Positions 8,685 to 18,767 of a DNA stretch of 64,000 nt are shown in pieces. Every line of letters starts with the position of its first letter. The first letter of the stretch is position 1. Below the pieces are notes generated by a model. The model was not told the origin of the DNA. It ran no database searches and saw only the letters and a program-made list of their open reading frames with translations. Made by a program: the position numbers and the translations under genes. The DNA is from Arenibacter catalasegens (GTDB lineage: Bacteria > Bacteroidota > Bacteroidia > Flavobacteriales > Flavobacteriaceae): assembly GCF_002909235.1 (NCBI RefSeq), contig NZ_PHQQ01000001.1:186001-250000 (forward strand), in the 5' to 3' direction.

Positions 8685-9454
8685 AATTTCCTGTTATAAA
8701 TCGCCTTTTTATTTTGGCGTTTGCCACTACACTTGTATTGGATTATTTTATTGATATCCATTGGTGGGTATATGTACCACTAGGTATCCTATGGGCCACT
8801 TATACCATTATTGGCTCATTTCATATCCGTTGGAATTATCATCTTCCAGCACTGCATTTTAATAAAAAAATTAAACACAATTGGGTTGCTATAACCTTTG
8901 ATGACGGTCCCCATCCAGATTTTACTCCCAAAGTTTTAAAACTACTGGAAAAGTATAATGCCAAAGCATCCTTTTTTTGTGTGGGACAACAAGTAATACA
9001 ATTTGGTGCAATTACCAAGGATATCGTTGAGGGTGGGCATACCATTGGGAATCACACCTATAGCCATTCCAACGCCTTTGGATTCCTAGGCACCCAAAAG
9101 GTATTGGTAGAACTCCAAAAAACCAATAAAACTATTAAGGACATTACAGGCCTACATGCAAAATTGTACAGGCCGGCTTATGGGGTAACAAACCCCAATA
9201 TAAACAGAGCAGTAAAAAAAATGAAACTTCAAACAATTGGCTGGAGCATTCGATCTTTGGACACCACCAAAAGATCAAAAAAGGCCATTTTGGAACGTAT
9301 TACCAGTAGAATAAAGAAAGGCGACATCATCCTCCTTCATGACAGTAGTGAAAAAACAGTCGAAGTATTGGAACAGTTATTGCTATTTTTACAGCAGAAC
9401 AAAATGCAATCGGTTTCTGTAGACCAATTGCTAGATATTGAAGCCTATGCGTAA
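8672..9454 (+). CDS. polysaccharide deacetylase family protein (NodB domain), membrane-anchored
   Basis: 260 residues. Two hydrophobic helices (about 10-50) precede a NodB carbohydrate esterase 4 domain. Motifs seen: FDDGPHPD (catalytic Asp and metal-binding Asp) at about 76-83, the metal-binding HxxxH in NHTYSH, the RPAYG loop and the closing LLHD. Such enzymes remove N-acetyl groups from sugars. In a pigment or lipid cluster the substrate may be an envelope sugar-lipid. It overlaps genes on both sides (13 and 8 bases). Confidence 0.88.
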   Translation: MPMLKFPVINRLFILAFATTLVLDYFIDIHWWVYVPLGILWATYTIIGSFHIRWNYHLPALHFNKKIKHNWVAITFDDGPHPDFTPKVLKLLEKYNAKASFFCVGQQVIQFGAITKDIVEGGHTIGNHTYSHSNAFGFLGTQKVLVELQKTNKTIKDITGLHAKLYRPAYGVTNPNINRAVKKMKLQTIGWSIRSLDTTKRSKKAILERITSRIKKGDIILLHDSSEKTVEVLEQLLLFLQQNKMQSVSVDQLLDIEAYA

Positions 9455-10076
9455 CGTACTATTTCTAATTGTCCTATTTAGCCAAGTTTCCATTTTGATA
9501 GCCCAGGAAAGCAACATGGACAATGCGGAAATTGTAAGGTTTAAGTCCATGATCAATGAAACATCAAAGGCAACGATCACTATCCAAAGTAATTTTACAC
9601 AATATAAGCACTTGGATTTTTTATCCAATGATATTATAACACAGGGAAAAATGGTATTTAAGGCTCCCAACATGGTAAAATGGGAGTATGTTAAGCCCTT
9701 CGAATACAGTGTTATTTTTAAGGACGATAAATTATCAATAAACGATTCTGGATCTAAAAGCAATGTAGACCTGGGAAGTAGCGCCCTTTTCAAAAAACTA
9801 AATGAACTAATCATTAACAGTGTAAAAGGCAACTTGTTCCAAGATGCTGATTTTAGTATGGATTACTTCAAAAGCCCAAATTATTATAAGGTCATCTTTA
9901 TCCCAAAGGACGAGAAAATAAAAAGTTATATCGCCTCTTTTATATTATTTTTCGATAAGGAAGACGCCAACGTTCTAGAGGTTAAAATGGTAGAACCTTC
10001 AAAGGATTTCACTAGAATTGTATTTACTGACCGACTGATCAACAAACCATTGGACAATGAAGTATTTACTAACTAG
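9447..10076 (+). CDS. LolA-like outer-membrane lipoprotein carrier
   Basis: About 209 residues with a clear signal peptide (RNVLFLIVLFSQVSILIAQ). The mature part has the LolA pattern: a sequence about short-range induction of unstructured lipophilic cargo, TQYKHLDFLSNDIITQGKM followed by FKAPNMVKWEYVKP. LolA folds as a half-closed beta barrel that shields lipids in the periplasm. LolA-like genes are standard members of aryl-polyene clusters and probably ferry the acylated pigment to the outer membrane. The ATG at 9447 is favoured over an upstream TTG at 9438. It overlaps the deacetylase by 8 bases and the next lipoprotein gene by 20 bases. Confidence 0.85.
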   Translation: MRNVLFLIVLFSQVSILIAQESNMDNAEIVRFKSMINETSKATITIQSNFTQYKHLDFLSNDIITQGKMVFKAPNMVKWEYVKPFEYSVIFKDDKLSINDSGSKSNVDLGSSALFKKLNELIINSVKGNLFQDADFSMDYFKSPNYYKVIFIPKDEKIKSYIASFILFFDKEDANVLEVKMVEPSKDFTRIVFTDRLINKPLDNEVFTN

Positions 10077-10665
10077 CTTAATAGCATTGTTATTGGCTTG
10101 TTCTTCCTATCCAAAAAAGAATAATTTAGAAAGGAAAATTGGGGTTACCTCAACTATATCCAATCATTACTTTTCCGATATGGCCAAGGATTATGTCTAT
10201 AAGGCCAAAATAAATTTCGCCACGAAATCCTTTGGCGGAATATTCGTAGTGAAAAAACTGGGGAAAGAGCACCATAGGGTGGTCTTTACAACAGAAATGG
10301 GAAATAAAATATTTGATTTTTCGTTTATCAAAAACGAATTCAAAATTAATTTTATTCTAGAAGAAATGAATAAAAAGATTATCATTACCCTTCTAAAGCG
10401 GGACTTTTTTGTTTTGACCAATGAAAATCCCAAAATTTTGAACCACTACGAAAAACCTGGAGATACCATATTCTTGGAGACCCAGATAGAGCATAAAACT
10501 TACTTTTATCTTACAGCAAACCAGCAACTGCATCAAATACTGGAAACACGAGGGGGCAAAGAAAAATCGGACTATATTTTTACACAAGTTGAAAACAATC
10601 ATGCCAGGGAAATTAACATAAGGCATAAAAACATTAAGTTAACTATTGATTTAAAAGCGATTTAA
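10057..10665 (+). CDS. lipoprotein of the pigment export cluster (DUF3261-like)
   Basis: 202 residues with a lipoprotein signal (LLTSLIALLLACSS, acceptor Cys near residue 15). The rest is predicted beta-rich and similar in layout to LolB/DUF3261 proteins that accompany LolA-like and MMPL genes in aryl-polyene clusters. A LolB-type role, receiving the cargo from the LolA-like protein at the outer membrane, would fit. The family name is inferred from context and length and not from a firm sequence match. Overlaps the LolA-like gene by 20 bases. Confidence 0.65.
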   Translation: MKYLLTSLIALLLACSSYPKKNNLERKIGVTSTISNHYFSDMAKDYVYKAKINFATKSFGGIFVVKKLGKEHHRVVFTTEMGNKIFDFSFIKNEFKINFILEEMNKKIIITLLKRDFFVLTNENPKILNHYEKPGDTIFLETQIEHKTYFYLTANQQLHQILETRGGKEKSDYIFTQVENNHAREINIRHKNIKLTIDLKAI

Positions 10666-10667
10666 AG

Positions 10668-11261
10668 ATGAAAAATCTACTGTTATTAAGCCTTTTCTTC
10701 ATTATTTCTTCCAACGTATTTGCCCAAAGTAAATCCCAATTAGGCATAAGGTTGGGTGCAAACAGTGCAAGGGTACTGAATTCGGAACTAGACACCAAAA
10801 CGGGAATATATGCAGGGTTATTTTTAGCAGTCCGTTTCACAGATAGTTATACAATGCAACCAGAAATCTCATATTCCAATCAGGGAGGCAATGCCAGCTT
10901 CAGAAACGGGGAAGACTTAAATATTAATTATGTATCCATTGGCCTGGCCAATAAGTTTTTTGTAAATAGGAATCAGGGTTTCCACTTTACCTTGGGTCCG
11001 AGTATAGACATTAATTTTGATGATAATTTCATTAACCTAATTAACGATAATGGAGATAATCTAGAAATTACTCCGATAGACATAGCTGTGTTTGGAGGAA
11101 TTGGATATGAGTTTGATTTTGGATTGGCATTGGAATTGAGATATAAGCAAGGATTGATCGATCTGGATTTTAATGATTCTGGGGAATATGGTGGCAATAC
11201 AGAGGAAAATCAATTAAACAGGGTGATCCAAATTGGACTTGCCTATAAATTTAATATGTGA
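10668..11261 (+). CDS. outer-membrane beta-barrel (porin family) protein
   Basis: 197 residues. A signal peptide (KNLLLLSLFFIISSNVFAQ) precedes alternating amphipathic strands such as GIRLGANSARV, YTMQPEISYSNQG and the terminal VIQIGLAYKFNM ending in an aromatic/hydrophobic pattern. This is the small 8-strand barrel family (PF13568-like) very common in Bacteroidota. It may anchor or help insert the pigment. It sits 2 bases behind the lipoprotein gene and its stop overlaps the alternative GTG start of the next gene. Confidence 0.8.
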   Translation: MKNLLLLSLFFIISSNVFAQSKSQLGIRLGANSARVLNSELDTKTGIYAGLFLAVRFTDSYTMQPEISYSNQGGNASFRNGEDLNINYVSIGLANKFFVNRNQGFHFTLGPSIDINFDDNFINLINDNGDNLEITPIDIAVFGGIGYEFDFGLALELRYKQGLIDLDFNDSGEYGGNTEENQLNRVIQIGLAYKFNM

Positions 11262-11635
11262 GACAAATGTTAATACAAGGACTATATACAACCGAAGCTT
11301 TTAATAAGAATGAAGAAGGCCTATCCGCCCAAATCAAGTTAAATCCCAAACACGAAATATTTAAAGGCCATTTCCCAGGAAAACCAATAATGCCGGGTGT
11401 TTGTATGATTCAAATTATAAAGGAGCTTACGGAAAGGAGTCTTGGAAAGGATTTGTTTCTATCCATTGCCTCCAATGTGAAATTTATGGCAATTATAAAT
11501 CCTGAAACCGACCCAACACTTATTATAGACATCAACCTTACTGAATTGGACGGATTGGTGAAAATTAAAAGTACTACCACGTTTGGGGAAACAGTTGCCC
11601 TTAAACTTAGTGCAACCTTTAAAAGTATGGCCTAA
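11258..11635 (+). CDS. FabZ-like 3-hydroxyacyl-ACP dehydratase
   Basis: About 125 residues (GTG at 11258, or ATG at 11267). The diagnostic hotdog dehydratase segment is intact: FKGHFPGKPIMPGVCMIQ, with the catalytic His in GHFPG. A Glu that would complete the dyad is likely in the following central helix (IIKELTERS). It should create the double bonds of the polyene after ketoreduction. No ketoreductase gene is seen in the window, so it must lie upstream or be shared with fatty-acid synthesis. Confidence 0.88.
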   Translation: MRQMLIQGLYTTEAFNKNEEGLSAQIKLNPKHEIFKGHFPGKPIMPGVCMIQIIKELTERSLGKDLFLSIASNVKFMAIINPETDPTLIIDINLTELDGLVKIKSTTTFGETVALKLSATFKSMA

Positions 11636-12124
11636 ATGAAACTTTTCTGTTTTATCTTATTATTGATTTCCCCCTCGCTTTTCACTCCTGATCTAGCTCA
11701 GATCCGAAAAGATTTTAAATTGGCTACCAACAACCGTGAATCAGCCTTGGCCTTGAGGGATAAATTAGAGCCTATAACTAAGGAGGACAATAAACTACTG
11801 GTAGCCTACAAAGGTGCGGTTATGGCGTTATCGGCAAAATATACCAAGGAAAATGTAGAAAGAAAAAACCTTTTTAAAAACGGAATATCATTATTGGAGT
11901 ACGCGGTATCGCAAAAACCTGACAATATAGAAATAAGGTGTCTTAGATTAAGTATTCAGGAAAATTCTCCCAAGTTTTTGAAATATAAATCCAATATACA
12001 AGAGGACAAGACATATATTTTAAACCACTACGAAAAGACCAATTCAGAAGTGGTCAAGGATTTTGTGAAATCATTTATATTACAATCAACAGAATTTAAT
12101 ACTGAAGAAAAGCAACGGTTTTAA
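11636..12124 (+). CDS. secreted hypothetical protein (162 aa)
   Basis: A signal peptide is visible (KLFCFILLLISPSLFTPDLAQ). The mature part is helical and charged and looks like a TPR-type or all-helix protein (ALALRDKLEPI, LLVAYKGAVMALSAKY). Proteins like this recur next to the FabZ-like gene in flavobacterial flexirubin-type clusters. Function is unknown. It starts directly after the stop of the dehydratase gene, so it is in the same transcription unit. A periplasmic helper for pigment export is possible, but there is no direct evidence. Confidence 0.65.
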   Translation: MKLFCFILLLISPSLFTPDLAQIRKDFKLATNNRESALALRDKLEPITKEDNKLLVAYKGAVMALSAKYTKENVERKNLFKNGISLLEYAVSQKPDNIEIRCLRLSIQENSPKFLKYKSNIQEDKTYILNHYEKTNSEVVKDFVKSFILQSTEFNTEEKQRF

Positions 12125-12232
12125 CTTTAGTAATTCCTATTTTTGCGAACCATATCCTGTTTTTTCCTGCAAGGAAGAACAACCAAATTGCAAAAAACCG
12201 TGTCACAACAAACCACATCCACAACTGAAGCT

Positions 12233-13402
12233 ATGGGTCAGCTTAAATGCTGTGTGGTCATACCTACATACAATAATCACAAAACCCTAAAAAAAGTCAT
12301 TGATGGGGTGTTGCTATACACCAATGATATTATAGTCGTAAATGATGGGTCAACGGATACCACTTCCCATATTTTGACCAAATTCCTCCATATCCACACT
12401 ATTTCCCTCCCACATAATAAAGGCAAAGGATATGCCTTAAGAAAAGGTTTTGAATTGGCATTGGAACTAGGTTTCCACTTTGCAATCACCATTGATTCCG
12501 ATGGCCAACACTTTCCAGATGACATCCCCATACTTATTGACAGTTTAAATAAAGAAACGTCCAAAAACGTACTTTATATAGGGGCAAGAAATATGGGACA
12601 AAAAGACGTTCCTAAAAAAAGCAGTTTTGGCAACAAATTTTCCAATTTTTGGTTTTGGGTAGAAACTGGGATAAGACTACAGGACACCCAATCTGGTTAT
12701 AGACTATACCCCTTACAGGCCTTAAAGGATATCACGTTCTTTACAAGAAAATTTGAGTTTGAAATTGAGGCCATTGTCAAGGCGGCTTGGAACGGAATAC
12801 AAGTGAAGAATATTCCCGTAAAAGTAACTTATGATGTAACGGAACGGGTATCCCATTTTAGGCCTTTTATAGATTTTTCTCGAATTAGCCTGTTAAACAC
12901 CTATTTGGTAATACTCACATTTCTTTATATTTTCCCCCGCGATATAATCCAAAAGATAAAAAAAAAAGGAATCAAAAGGTTCCTACATGAGGACTTTTTA
13001 GGCAGCAATGATTCCCATGAAAAAAAAGCGCTTTCCATAGCCTTGGGAGTGTTTATTGGCCTATCCCCCCTGTGGGGATTCCAAACCTTGACGGTTATTT
13101 TCTTGGCAGTTCTGTTTAAACTGAACAAGACCATAGCTTTTGCCTTTTCCAACATTAGCTTCCCTCCTTTTATACCTTTTGTGTTATTTATCAGCCTTAA
13201 AATAGGGCACTTGGTCTTAGGAACCGAGTTTGATTTTACCTTTGAGGAAGCTGGAGAAAATTTCGAGGTGATAAAACATTTAAAATCCTATATCATTGGG
13301 AGCATAACCTTTTCCACTATAGGAGCTTTAACAATGGGATTCTGTGGGTATATTATTTTGAATATTTTTGACAGAAAAAAAATTGCACTAAAAAATGGTT
13401 AG
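12233..13402 (+). CDS. glycosyltransferase family 2 with C-terminal DUF2062 membrane domain
   Basis: About 389 residues from ATG 12233; GTG or TTG starts lie upstream in frame but would add a segment unlike the family. GT-A fold motifs: VVIPTYNNHKTLKK, the acidic VVNDGSTD and TIDSDGQHF (DxD-like metal site). The first 240 residues are the catalytic domain. The C-terminus carries three or four membrane helices with the DUF2062 sequence GVFIGLSPLWGFQTL. This is the combination common in aryl-polyene and lipid clusters. It may glycosylate a lipid carrier or the pigment. Overlaps the MMPL gene by 8 bases. Confidence 0.88.
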   Translation: MGQLKCCVVIPTYNNHKTLKKVIDGVLLYTNDIIVVNDGSTDTTSHILTKFLHIHTISLPHNKGKGYALRKGFELALELGFHFAITIDSDGQHFPDDIPILIDSLNKETSKNVLYIGARNMGQKDVPKKSSFGNKFSNFWFWVETGIRLQDTQSGYRLYPLQALKDITFFTRKFEFEIEAIVKAAWNGIQVKNIPVKVTYDVTERVSHFRPFIDFSRISLLNTYLVILTFLYIFPRDIIQKIKKKGIKRFLHEDFLGSNDSHEKKALSIALGVFIGLSPLWGFQTLTVIFLAVLFKLNKTIAFAFSNISFPPFIPFVLFISLKIGHLVLGTEFDFTFEEAGENFEVIKHLKSYIIGSITFSTIGALTMGFCGYIILNIFDRKKIALKNG

Positions 13403-16400
13403 TTTTTTATATAGGTTCTATCTATATGTTGCCAATAGAAGGCTACCAAGCATCTTTGGCCTCATAGTTCTTTTTTTAATCCTTATATTTTTTGCTTCCA
13501 AAATTGAATTCGAAGAGGACATTACCAAGCTCATACCCAATAATAGCAAGACTGAAGAAATTCAAAAAGTATTAAAATCAGTAAATTTCTCAGATAAGAT
13601 CGTCGTTAATATTGTTCGACAACCAGGGGCAACCATTGACGAACTAACTGGGTACGCGACTGTTTTTCTTGATAGTTTATCCAAAAAATCCTCTCCACAT
13701 ATAAAGAAAATCCAAGGCAAGGTAGATGATGAAGACCTAGGTAATACCATGAGTTTTGTCTATGAAAATGCTCCCCTATTCTTGGATAGGGAAGACTACA
13801 ATATTATTTCAAAAAGACTCGACAAGGACAGTATTTCCAAAATCACAGAAAAAAATTACAGAACATTAATTTCCCCATCTGGAATTGTTGCCAAGGAAAT
13901 GATTCTGAAAGACCCCCTAGGAATTTCCTTTATTGCCCTAAAAAAATTAAGGCAACTAGGTATAGGAGAGCAATTTACCATTAAAGACGGCTTTCTCCTG
14001 AGTAAGGACCTACAAAATATATTACTTTTTATTACTCCTGTCCGCCCTTCAAGTGAAACCGTGGAAAACACCAAATTTGTAGCAGATTTATATGAAACCC
14101 AAGAACAGCTGGACCATTTGTTTCAGGACAAAGTAAAAAGTGAATATTTTGGTGCCACTTTAATAGCGGTAGCCAACGCAAAACAAATAAAAAATGATAT
14201 TCAATTAACGGTCAGTATAGCGCTAACCATCTTAATTGGTATCCTGATTCTATTTTATAGAAAAATAACTATTCCCATCATTCTCTTTACCCCTACCCTT
14301 TTCGGAGCAACACTATCCGTTGCTGTACTTTATTTGACCAGAGGGAAGATTTCTGCCATTTCCTTGGGCATAGGCTCCGTACTACTTGGCGTTACCTTGG
14401 ACTATTCCTTACATATCCTAACTCAAATAAGAAATAACCCGTCTATAAAGACATTATATTCCGATGTCGCCCAGCCCGTTATTATGAGCAGCATTACCAC
14501 TGCACTAGCCTTTTTATGTCTACTTTTTCTGGACTCACAAGCACTACAGGACCTTGGTATTTTTGCCGCCGTTAGCGTAATTGGCTCCTGTATTTTCGCC
14601 CTCCTTTTTATACCCCACGTTTATCGGAATAATGATAAAATTAAAATTAAGGACACCCTTTTAGATAAAATAGCTTCCTACAATTTTCATAAAAACAAAT
14701 GGGGCATTGTTGTTCTTGTAGGCTTATTGATTGCCAGTATTTTTTTTCACGATAAAGTAATTTTCAATAAGGATATTTCCAAACTCAACTATGAACCTAC
14801 AGCCCTGTTGCAAGCTAGGGAAAGACTGGATGCACTTACCAATATGTCCTCCAAATCTATTTATTTGGCCATATATGGGGAAGATAGCGAACTGGCGTTT
14901 CAAACCAACGATACCATTTACCAAGAATTGACCCGCTTAAAGAACAACGGAGAGATTCTTAGTTTTGGATCTATTGGCGCCTTAGTTCTTTCCCAACAAA
15001 AACAGCAAGAAAAAATTGCCCTTTGGAAGAATTTTTGGAACGATAAAACTATTGCAAATACAAAAGAAAATCTTGTTGAAACCGGTGCAAAATTAGGATT
15101 TAAGCCAAACTCCTTCGATAAATTCTATTCCTTTCTCGACAAAGATTTCAACTTGCTGAACATTTTGGATTACAGCAGCGCAGCTGCTCTTCCTATTGAC
15201 GACTACGTTACTACCGATAATGATTTCACGACTATTACATCACTGATCAAATTAAAGAAGGGAAATGGAGAAAAGGTAAAGCAAATTTTTAAAGGATACC
15301 CCAATACCCTGGTAATAGATAGGCAAGAAATGAATGAGATGTTTTTAGGCAATCTCAAAAATGATTTCAATAAGCTAATTGGTTACTCCCTAGGAATAGT
15401 AGTCTTGATCCTGTTCCTTTTTTTTAGGAGCTTTTCCCTCGTTTTGGTAACCAGCATTCCTATTTTATTGACTTGGTGGTTGACCATTGGTATTATGGGT
15501 ATGTTCAATATAGAATTCAACATCTTTAACATCATTATCTCCACCTTCATCTTTGGATTGGGAATAGATTACAGTATATTCATAACCACAGGACTACTTA
15601 AGGAATATGGTAAAGGAGAAAAATTACTGACTACACATAGAACCTCTATCCTACTTTCCGCCATAACGACAATCTTGGGTATTGGCGTGCTTATTTTTGC
15701 AAAGCACCCAGCTTTACATTCCATTAGTCTGGTTTCACTAATAGGCATCCTATCGGCTGTTTTTGTTGCTTTTACCATACAACCATTATTATTCTTGCTC
15801 TTTATTGGAAGTAAGGAAAAACGCCCCATTAGCCTTCGATTACTGATTCATTCCGTCCTTTCATTTGGTTATTACGGTTCCGGTGGACTATTGTTGTCCA
15901 TATGGAGCGTTACGATTATGAAAATTCTGCCTTTTAACAAAAAAATTAAAATGAAATGGTTTCATAGAACGATTTCAAAATTCATGAAATCGGTTCTGTA
16001 CACCAATCCCTTTGTACGTAAAAAAGTAATTAATTTATCAGGGGAAGACTTTAGCAAACCTGCTATAATTATTGCAAATCACACCTCATTTTTAGATATT
16101 TTGGCTGTTGGAATGTTACATCCAAAGATTATTTATTTGGTAAACGATTGGGTGTACAAATCTCCAATTTTTGGGAAAGCCGTTCAATTGGCTGGATTTT
16201 ATCCAGTATCCCAAGGAATTGACAATGGCTTGGAACATTTAAAAAACAAGGTAGCTCAAGGATACTCATTAATGGCATTCCCAGAAGGCACAAGGTCCAG
16301 AACCAATAAAATAAGGCGATTCCACCAAGGAGCCTTTTATTTGGCAGAACAGTTCAACATGGATATTGTTCCAGTATTAATACATGGAAATTCAGAAGTG

Positions 16401-17096
16401 CTCCCTAAAGGAAGTTTTGTGATAAAAAACGGCAGTATAACGGTAAAGATTTTAGATAGAATTTCATCGGAAGACGTTGACTACGGCAAAACTTACCACG
16501 AGCGCAATAAAAATATTGCAACCCATTTCAGGTCTGAATTTCAGAAACTAAGAAATGAAGTGGAAGGAGATACTTATTTTTTAAGGACCATTCTTGAGGA
16601 TTATAGGTACAAGGGGGATTCCATTTACCATGCGGTAAGCAAAGATTTAAAAAATAACTCCAATATATATTCCGAAATCTCTAAACACATTGGAACTTCG
16701 GATTCCATAATTCATCTTTCAAACGAATACGGGCAACTGGATTTTCTATTATCTTTAAATGCTGTTGATCGCAAAATTTTCACCTATCTTAAGAATGTAG
16801 AGGTAAGACCTATTGTAAAAAACAGTTTTATTGCTCAGCAAATAGCCAAATTAACCTTGGTAGAATCAATTGATGAGGCCGTGGAACATCCAGCGGATAT
16901 AATGATTATTGATTTAGAAATAAAAGATCTAAAAACGCTTGAACATATAATAAAAAACAATATTCGATTACTTATTTTAATAAAGGACGGTGTAAAATTG
17001 CCTTTAAAAATTATTAAGGCAACTAGTTTTAAAAATATTTTGGAATATGAAAACCTTATTATCTTTGAAAGAATAAAGGCCCAACATAACGCTTAG
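13395..17096 (+). CDS. MMPL-family exporter fused to PlsC-type acyltransferase
   Basis: 1233 residues. The first about 830 residues form an RND/MMPL transporter of two halves, each with one helix, a large periplasmic loop and five helices (GVTLDYSLHILTQ and GLGIDYSIFITTG carry the TM4-type charged residue). From about 890 to 1060 a 1-acylglycerol-3-phosphate acyltransferase domain follows, with ANHTSFLDIL (NHxxxxD) and FPEGTRSRTNK. The last about 150 residues resemble a degenerate Rossmann or methyltransferase fold. The protein may acylate the pigment and flip it outward. Separate MMPL and PlsC genes are usual in proteobacterial clusters, so the fusion is notable. Confidence 0.9.
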   Translation: MVSFLYRFYLYVANRRLPSIFGLIVLFLILIFFASKIEFEEDITKLIPNNSKTEEIQKVLKSVNFSDKIVVNIVRQPGATIDELTGYATVFLDSLSKKSSPHIKKIQGKVDDEDLGNTMSFVYENAPLFLDREDYNIISKRLDKDSISKITEKNYRTLISPSGIVAKEMILKDPLGISFIALKKLRQLGIGEQFTIKDGFLLSKDLQNILLFITPVRPSSETVENTKFVADLYETQEQLDHLFQDKVKSEYFGATLIAVANAKQIKNDIQLTVSIALTILIGILILFYRKITIPIILFTPTLFGATLSVAVLYLTRGKISAISLGIGSVLLGVTLDYSLHILTQIRNNPSIKTLYSDVAQPVIMSSITTALAFLCLLFLDSQALQDLGIFAAVSVIGSCIFALLFIPHVYRNNDKIKIKDTLLDKIASYNFHKNKWGIVVLVGLLIASIFFHDKVIFNKDISKLNYEPTALLQARERLDALTNMSSKSIYLAIYGEDSELAFQTNDTIYQELTRLKNNGEILSFGSIGALVLSQQKQQEKIALWKNFWNDKTIANTKENLVETGAKLGFKPNSFDKFYSFLDKDFNLLNILDYSSAAALPIDDYVTTDNDFTTITSLIKLKKGNGEKVKQIFKGYPNTLVIDRQEMNEMFLGNLKNDFNKLIGYSLGIVVLILFLFFRSFSLVLVTSIPILLTWWLTIGIMGMFNIEFNIFNIIISTFIFGLGIDYSIFITTGLLKEYGKGEKLLTTHRTSILLSAITTILGIGVLIFAKHPALHSISLVSLIGILSAVFVAFTIQPLLFLLFIGSKEKRPISLRLLIHSVLSFGYYGSGGLLLSIWSVTIMKILPFNKKIKMKWFHRTISKFMKSVLYTNPFVRKKVINLSGEDFSKPAIIIANHTSFLDILAVGMLHPKIIYLVNDWVYKSPIFGKAVQLAGFYPVSQGIDNGLEHLKNKVAQGYSLMAFPEGTRSRTNKIRRFHQGAFYLAEQFNMDIVPVLIHGNSEVLPKGSFVIKNGSITVKILDRISSEDVDYGKTYHERNKNIATHFRSEFQKLRNEVEGDTYFLRTILEDYRYKGDSIYHAVSKDLKNNSNIYSEISKHIGTSDSIIHLSNEYGQLDFLLSLNAVDRKIFTYLKNVEVRPIVKNSFIAQQIAKLTLVESIDEAVEHPADIMIIDLEIKDLKTLEHIIKNNIRLLILIKDGVKLPLKIIKATSFKNILEYENLIIFERIKAQHNA

Positions 17097-17221
17097 GGAT
17101 AGGTATCCAAAAATATCCCTGCATCTCAACAGGGAAGGATAATAATTATAAGACAGTTAGGCAACACCTACCAAAACACCTTATTGAGAATTGGTTTTGG
17201 AAATTGTAAAGAATTCAGCAT

Positions 17222-18757
17222 ATGAAAGAACATTACGACATTGTAATTGTTGGAAGCGGATTAGGGGGATTGGTTTCTGCCTTGATAATGGCCAAAGAAG
17301 GTTATAGTGTCTGTGTTTTGGAAAAAAACAATCAATTTGGTGGCAACTTACAAACCTTTGTCCGGGATAAAACCATTTTTGATACTGGTGTACATTATAT
17401 TGGCGGACTTTCAGAAGGCCAAAACCTGAACCAATATTTCACATATTTGGGTATAATGGACCAATTAAAACTCAAAAAATTAGATGAAAATGGCTTTGAT
17501 ATCGTAACGTTTGACGACGATCCAATAGAGTACAAACACGCCCAAGGGTATGATCGGTTTGAAAACAGTTTGATAGCCCAATTTCCAGAAGAGGAAAAAG
17601 CCATAAAAATTTATAGCGAAAAGCTAAAGGATACTTGTTCCAAGTTTCCATTGTACAATTTAAACAAAGGCAAGCCTTCCTATGGGAGTGATGCAGTGTT
17701 TAAATTAAATGCCAAAACTTATATCAATTCCCTTACAGATAATAAAAAGCTTCAGGCAGTTTTTGCGGGCACCAATTTTCTTTATGCCGGAGATGGGGAA
17801 CGCTCACCTTTCTATGTTCATGCTCTTTCCGTTAATTCTTATATAGAAAGTGCCTACCGATGCGTAAATGGGGGAAGTCAGATTACAAAAGTACTTATCA
17901 GACAAATAAAAAAATATGCCGGTGAGACTTACAAACATCATGAGGTATCCAAATTCAATGTTAAAAATGGGGAAATTACTTCGGTTGCAACAAAAAATGG
18001 AAAGCAAATAAATGGCAATATCTTCATATCCAATGTAGAACCTAAGCTTACCCTAAAAATGGTTGGTGAGGAAAACTTTAGAAAAGCCTTTACCAATAGA
18101 ATCAATAAGATTGAAAGTATTATTTCGTCCTTTAGTCTATACATTGTTTTAAAACCTAATTCTTTTAAATATCACAATAAGAATTTTTATCATTTTAAAT
18201 ATGGAGATCGCGTTTGGGATGCCCAAAATTACACTCAAGAAAGTTGGCCTGAAGGATATATGGTCTCCATGGGCGTTAATAAAAAAGATGATGGTTGGGG
18301 AGATAGTTTAATAGCTATGACCTATATGAATTTTAATGAGGTTAAACACTGGCAAAATACATATAACACAGTTGCCTCTAAAAATGATAGAGGACAAACT
18401 TATGAGGAGTTTAAGAATTATAAGACAGAAATTTTTATTACGGAATTGGAGAAAAAGTTCCCAAACCTACGAGATTGCATTCAAACCGTTTATGCCTCAA
18501 CGCCACTATCCTATCGGGATTACATAGGGTCACATAATGGATCCATGTATGGCTATGTTAAGGACGTAAACAATCCTCTACATTCCTTTGTCTCTCCTAG
18601 AACAAAAATCAAAAACCTTTTATTTACCGGTCAAAGTTTAAATATGCACGGAATCTTAGGAGTAACAATAGGAGCAATCATCACCTGTTCCGAGTTGCTT
18701 GGAAAAGACTATTTACTGGAAAAAATTTTGGAAGTCAATAAAACTCAAGAGGTGTAA
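17222..18757 (+). CDS. phytoene-desaturase-like FAD-dependent oxidoreductase
   Basis: 511 residues. A dinucleotide-binding motif opens the protein (DIVIVGSGLGGLVSAL with VLEKN 20 residues on), followed by FGGNLQTF, and the C-terminal FAD motif near the end (LLFTGQSLNMHGILGVTIG). This is the CrtI/NAD(P)-amine-oxidase superfamily also found in flexirubin clusters. It may desaturate or oxidise the pigment or its resorcinol partner. It is preceded by a 125-base gap that contains no clear promoter and followed 10 bases later by the cupin gene. Not a typical carotenoid desaturase by context. Confidence 0.88.
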   Translation: MKEHYDIVIVGSGLGGLVSALIMAKEGYSVCVLEKNNQFGGNLQTFVRDKTIFDTGVHYIGGLSEGQNLNQYFTYLGIMDQLKLKKLDENGFDIVTFDDDPIEYKHAQGYDRFENSLIAQFPEEEKAIKIYSEKLKDTCSKFPLYNLNKGKPSYGSDAVFKLNAKTYINSLTDNKKLQAVFAGTNFLYAGDGERSPFYVHALSVNSYIESAYRCVNGGSQITKVLIRQIKKYAGETYKHHEVSKFNVKNGEITSVATKNGKQINGNIFISNVEPKLTLKMVGEENFRKAFTNRINKIESIISSFSLYIVLKPNSFKYHNKNFYHFKYGDRVWDAQNYTQESWPEGYMVSMGVNKKDDGWGDSLIAMTYMNFNEVKHWQNTYNTVASKNDRGQTYEEFKNYKTEIFITELEKKFPNLRDCIQTVYASTPLSYRDYIGSHNGSMYGYVKDVNNPLHSFVSPRTKIKNLLFTGQSLNMHGILGVTIGAIITCSELLGKDYLLEKILEVNKTQEV

Positions 18758-18767
18758 TAATTTTAAT

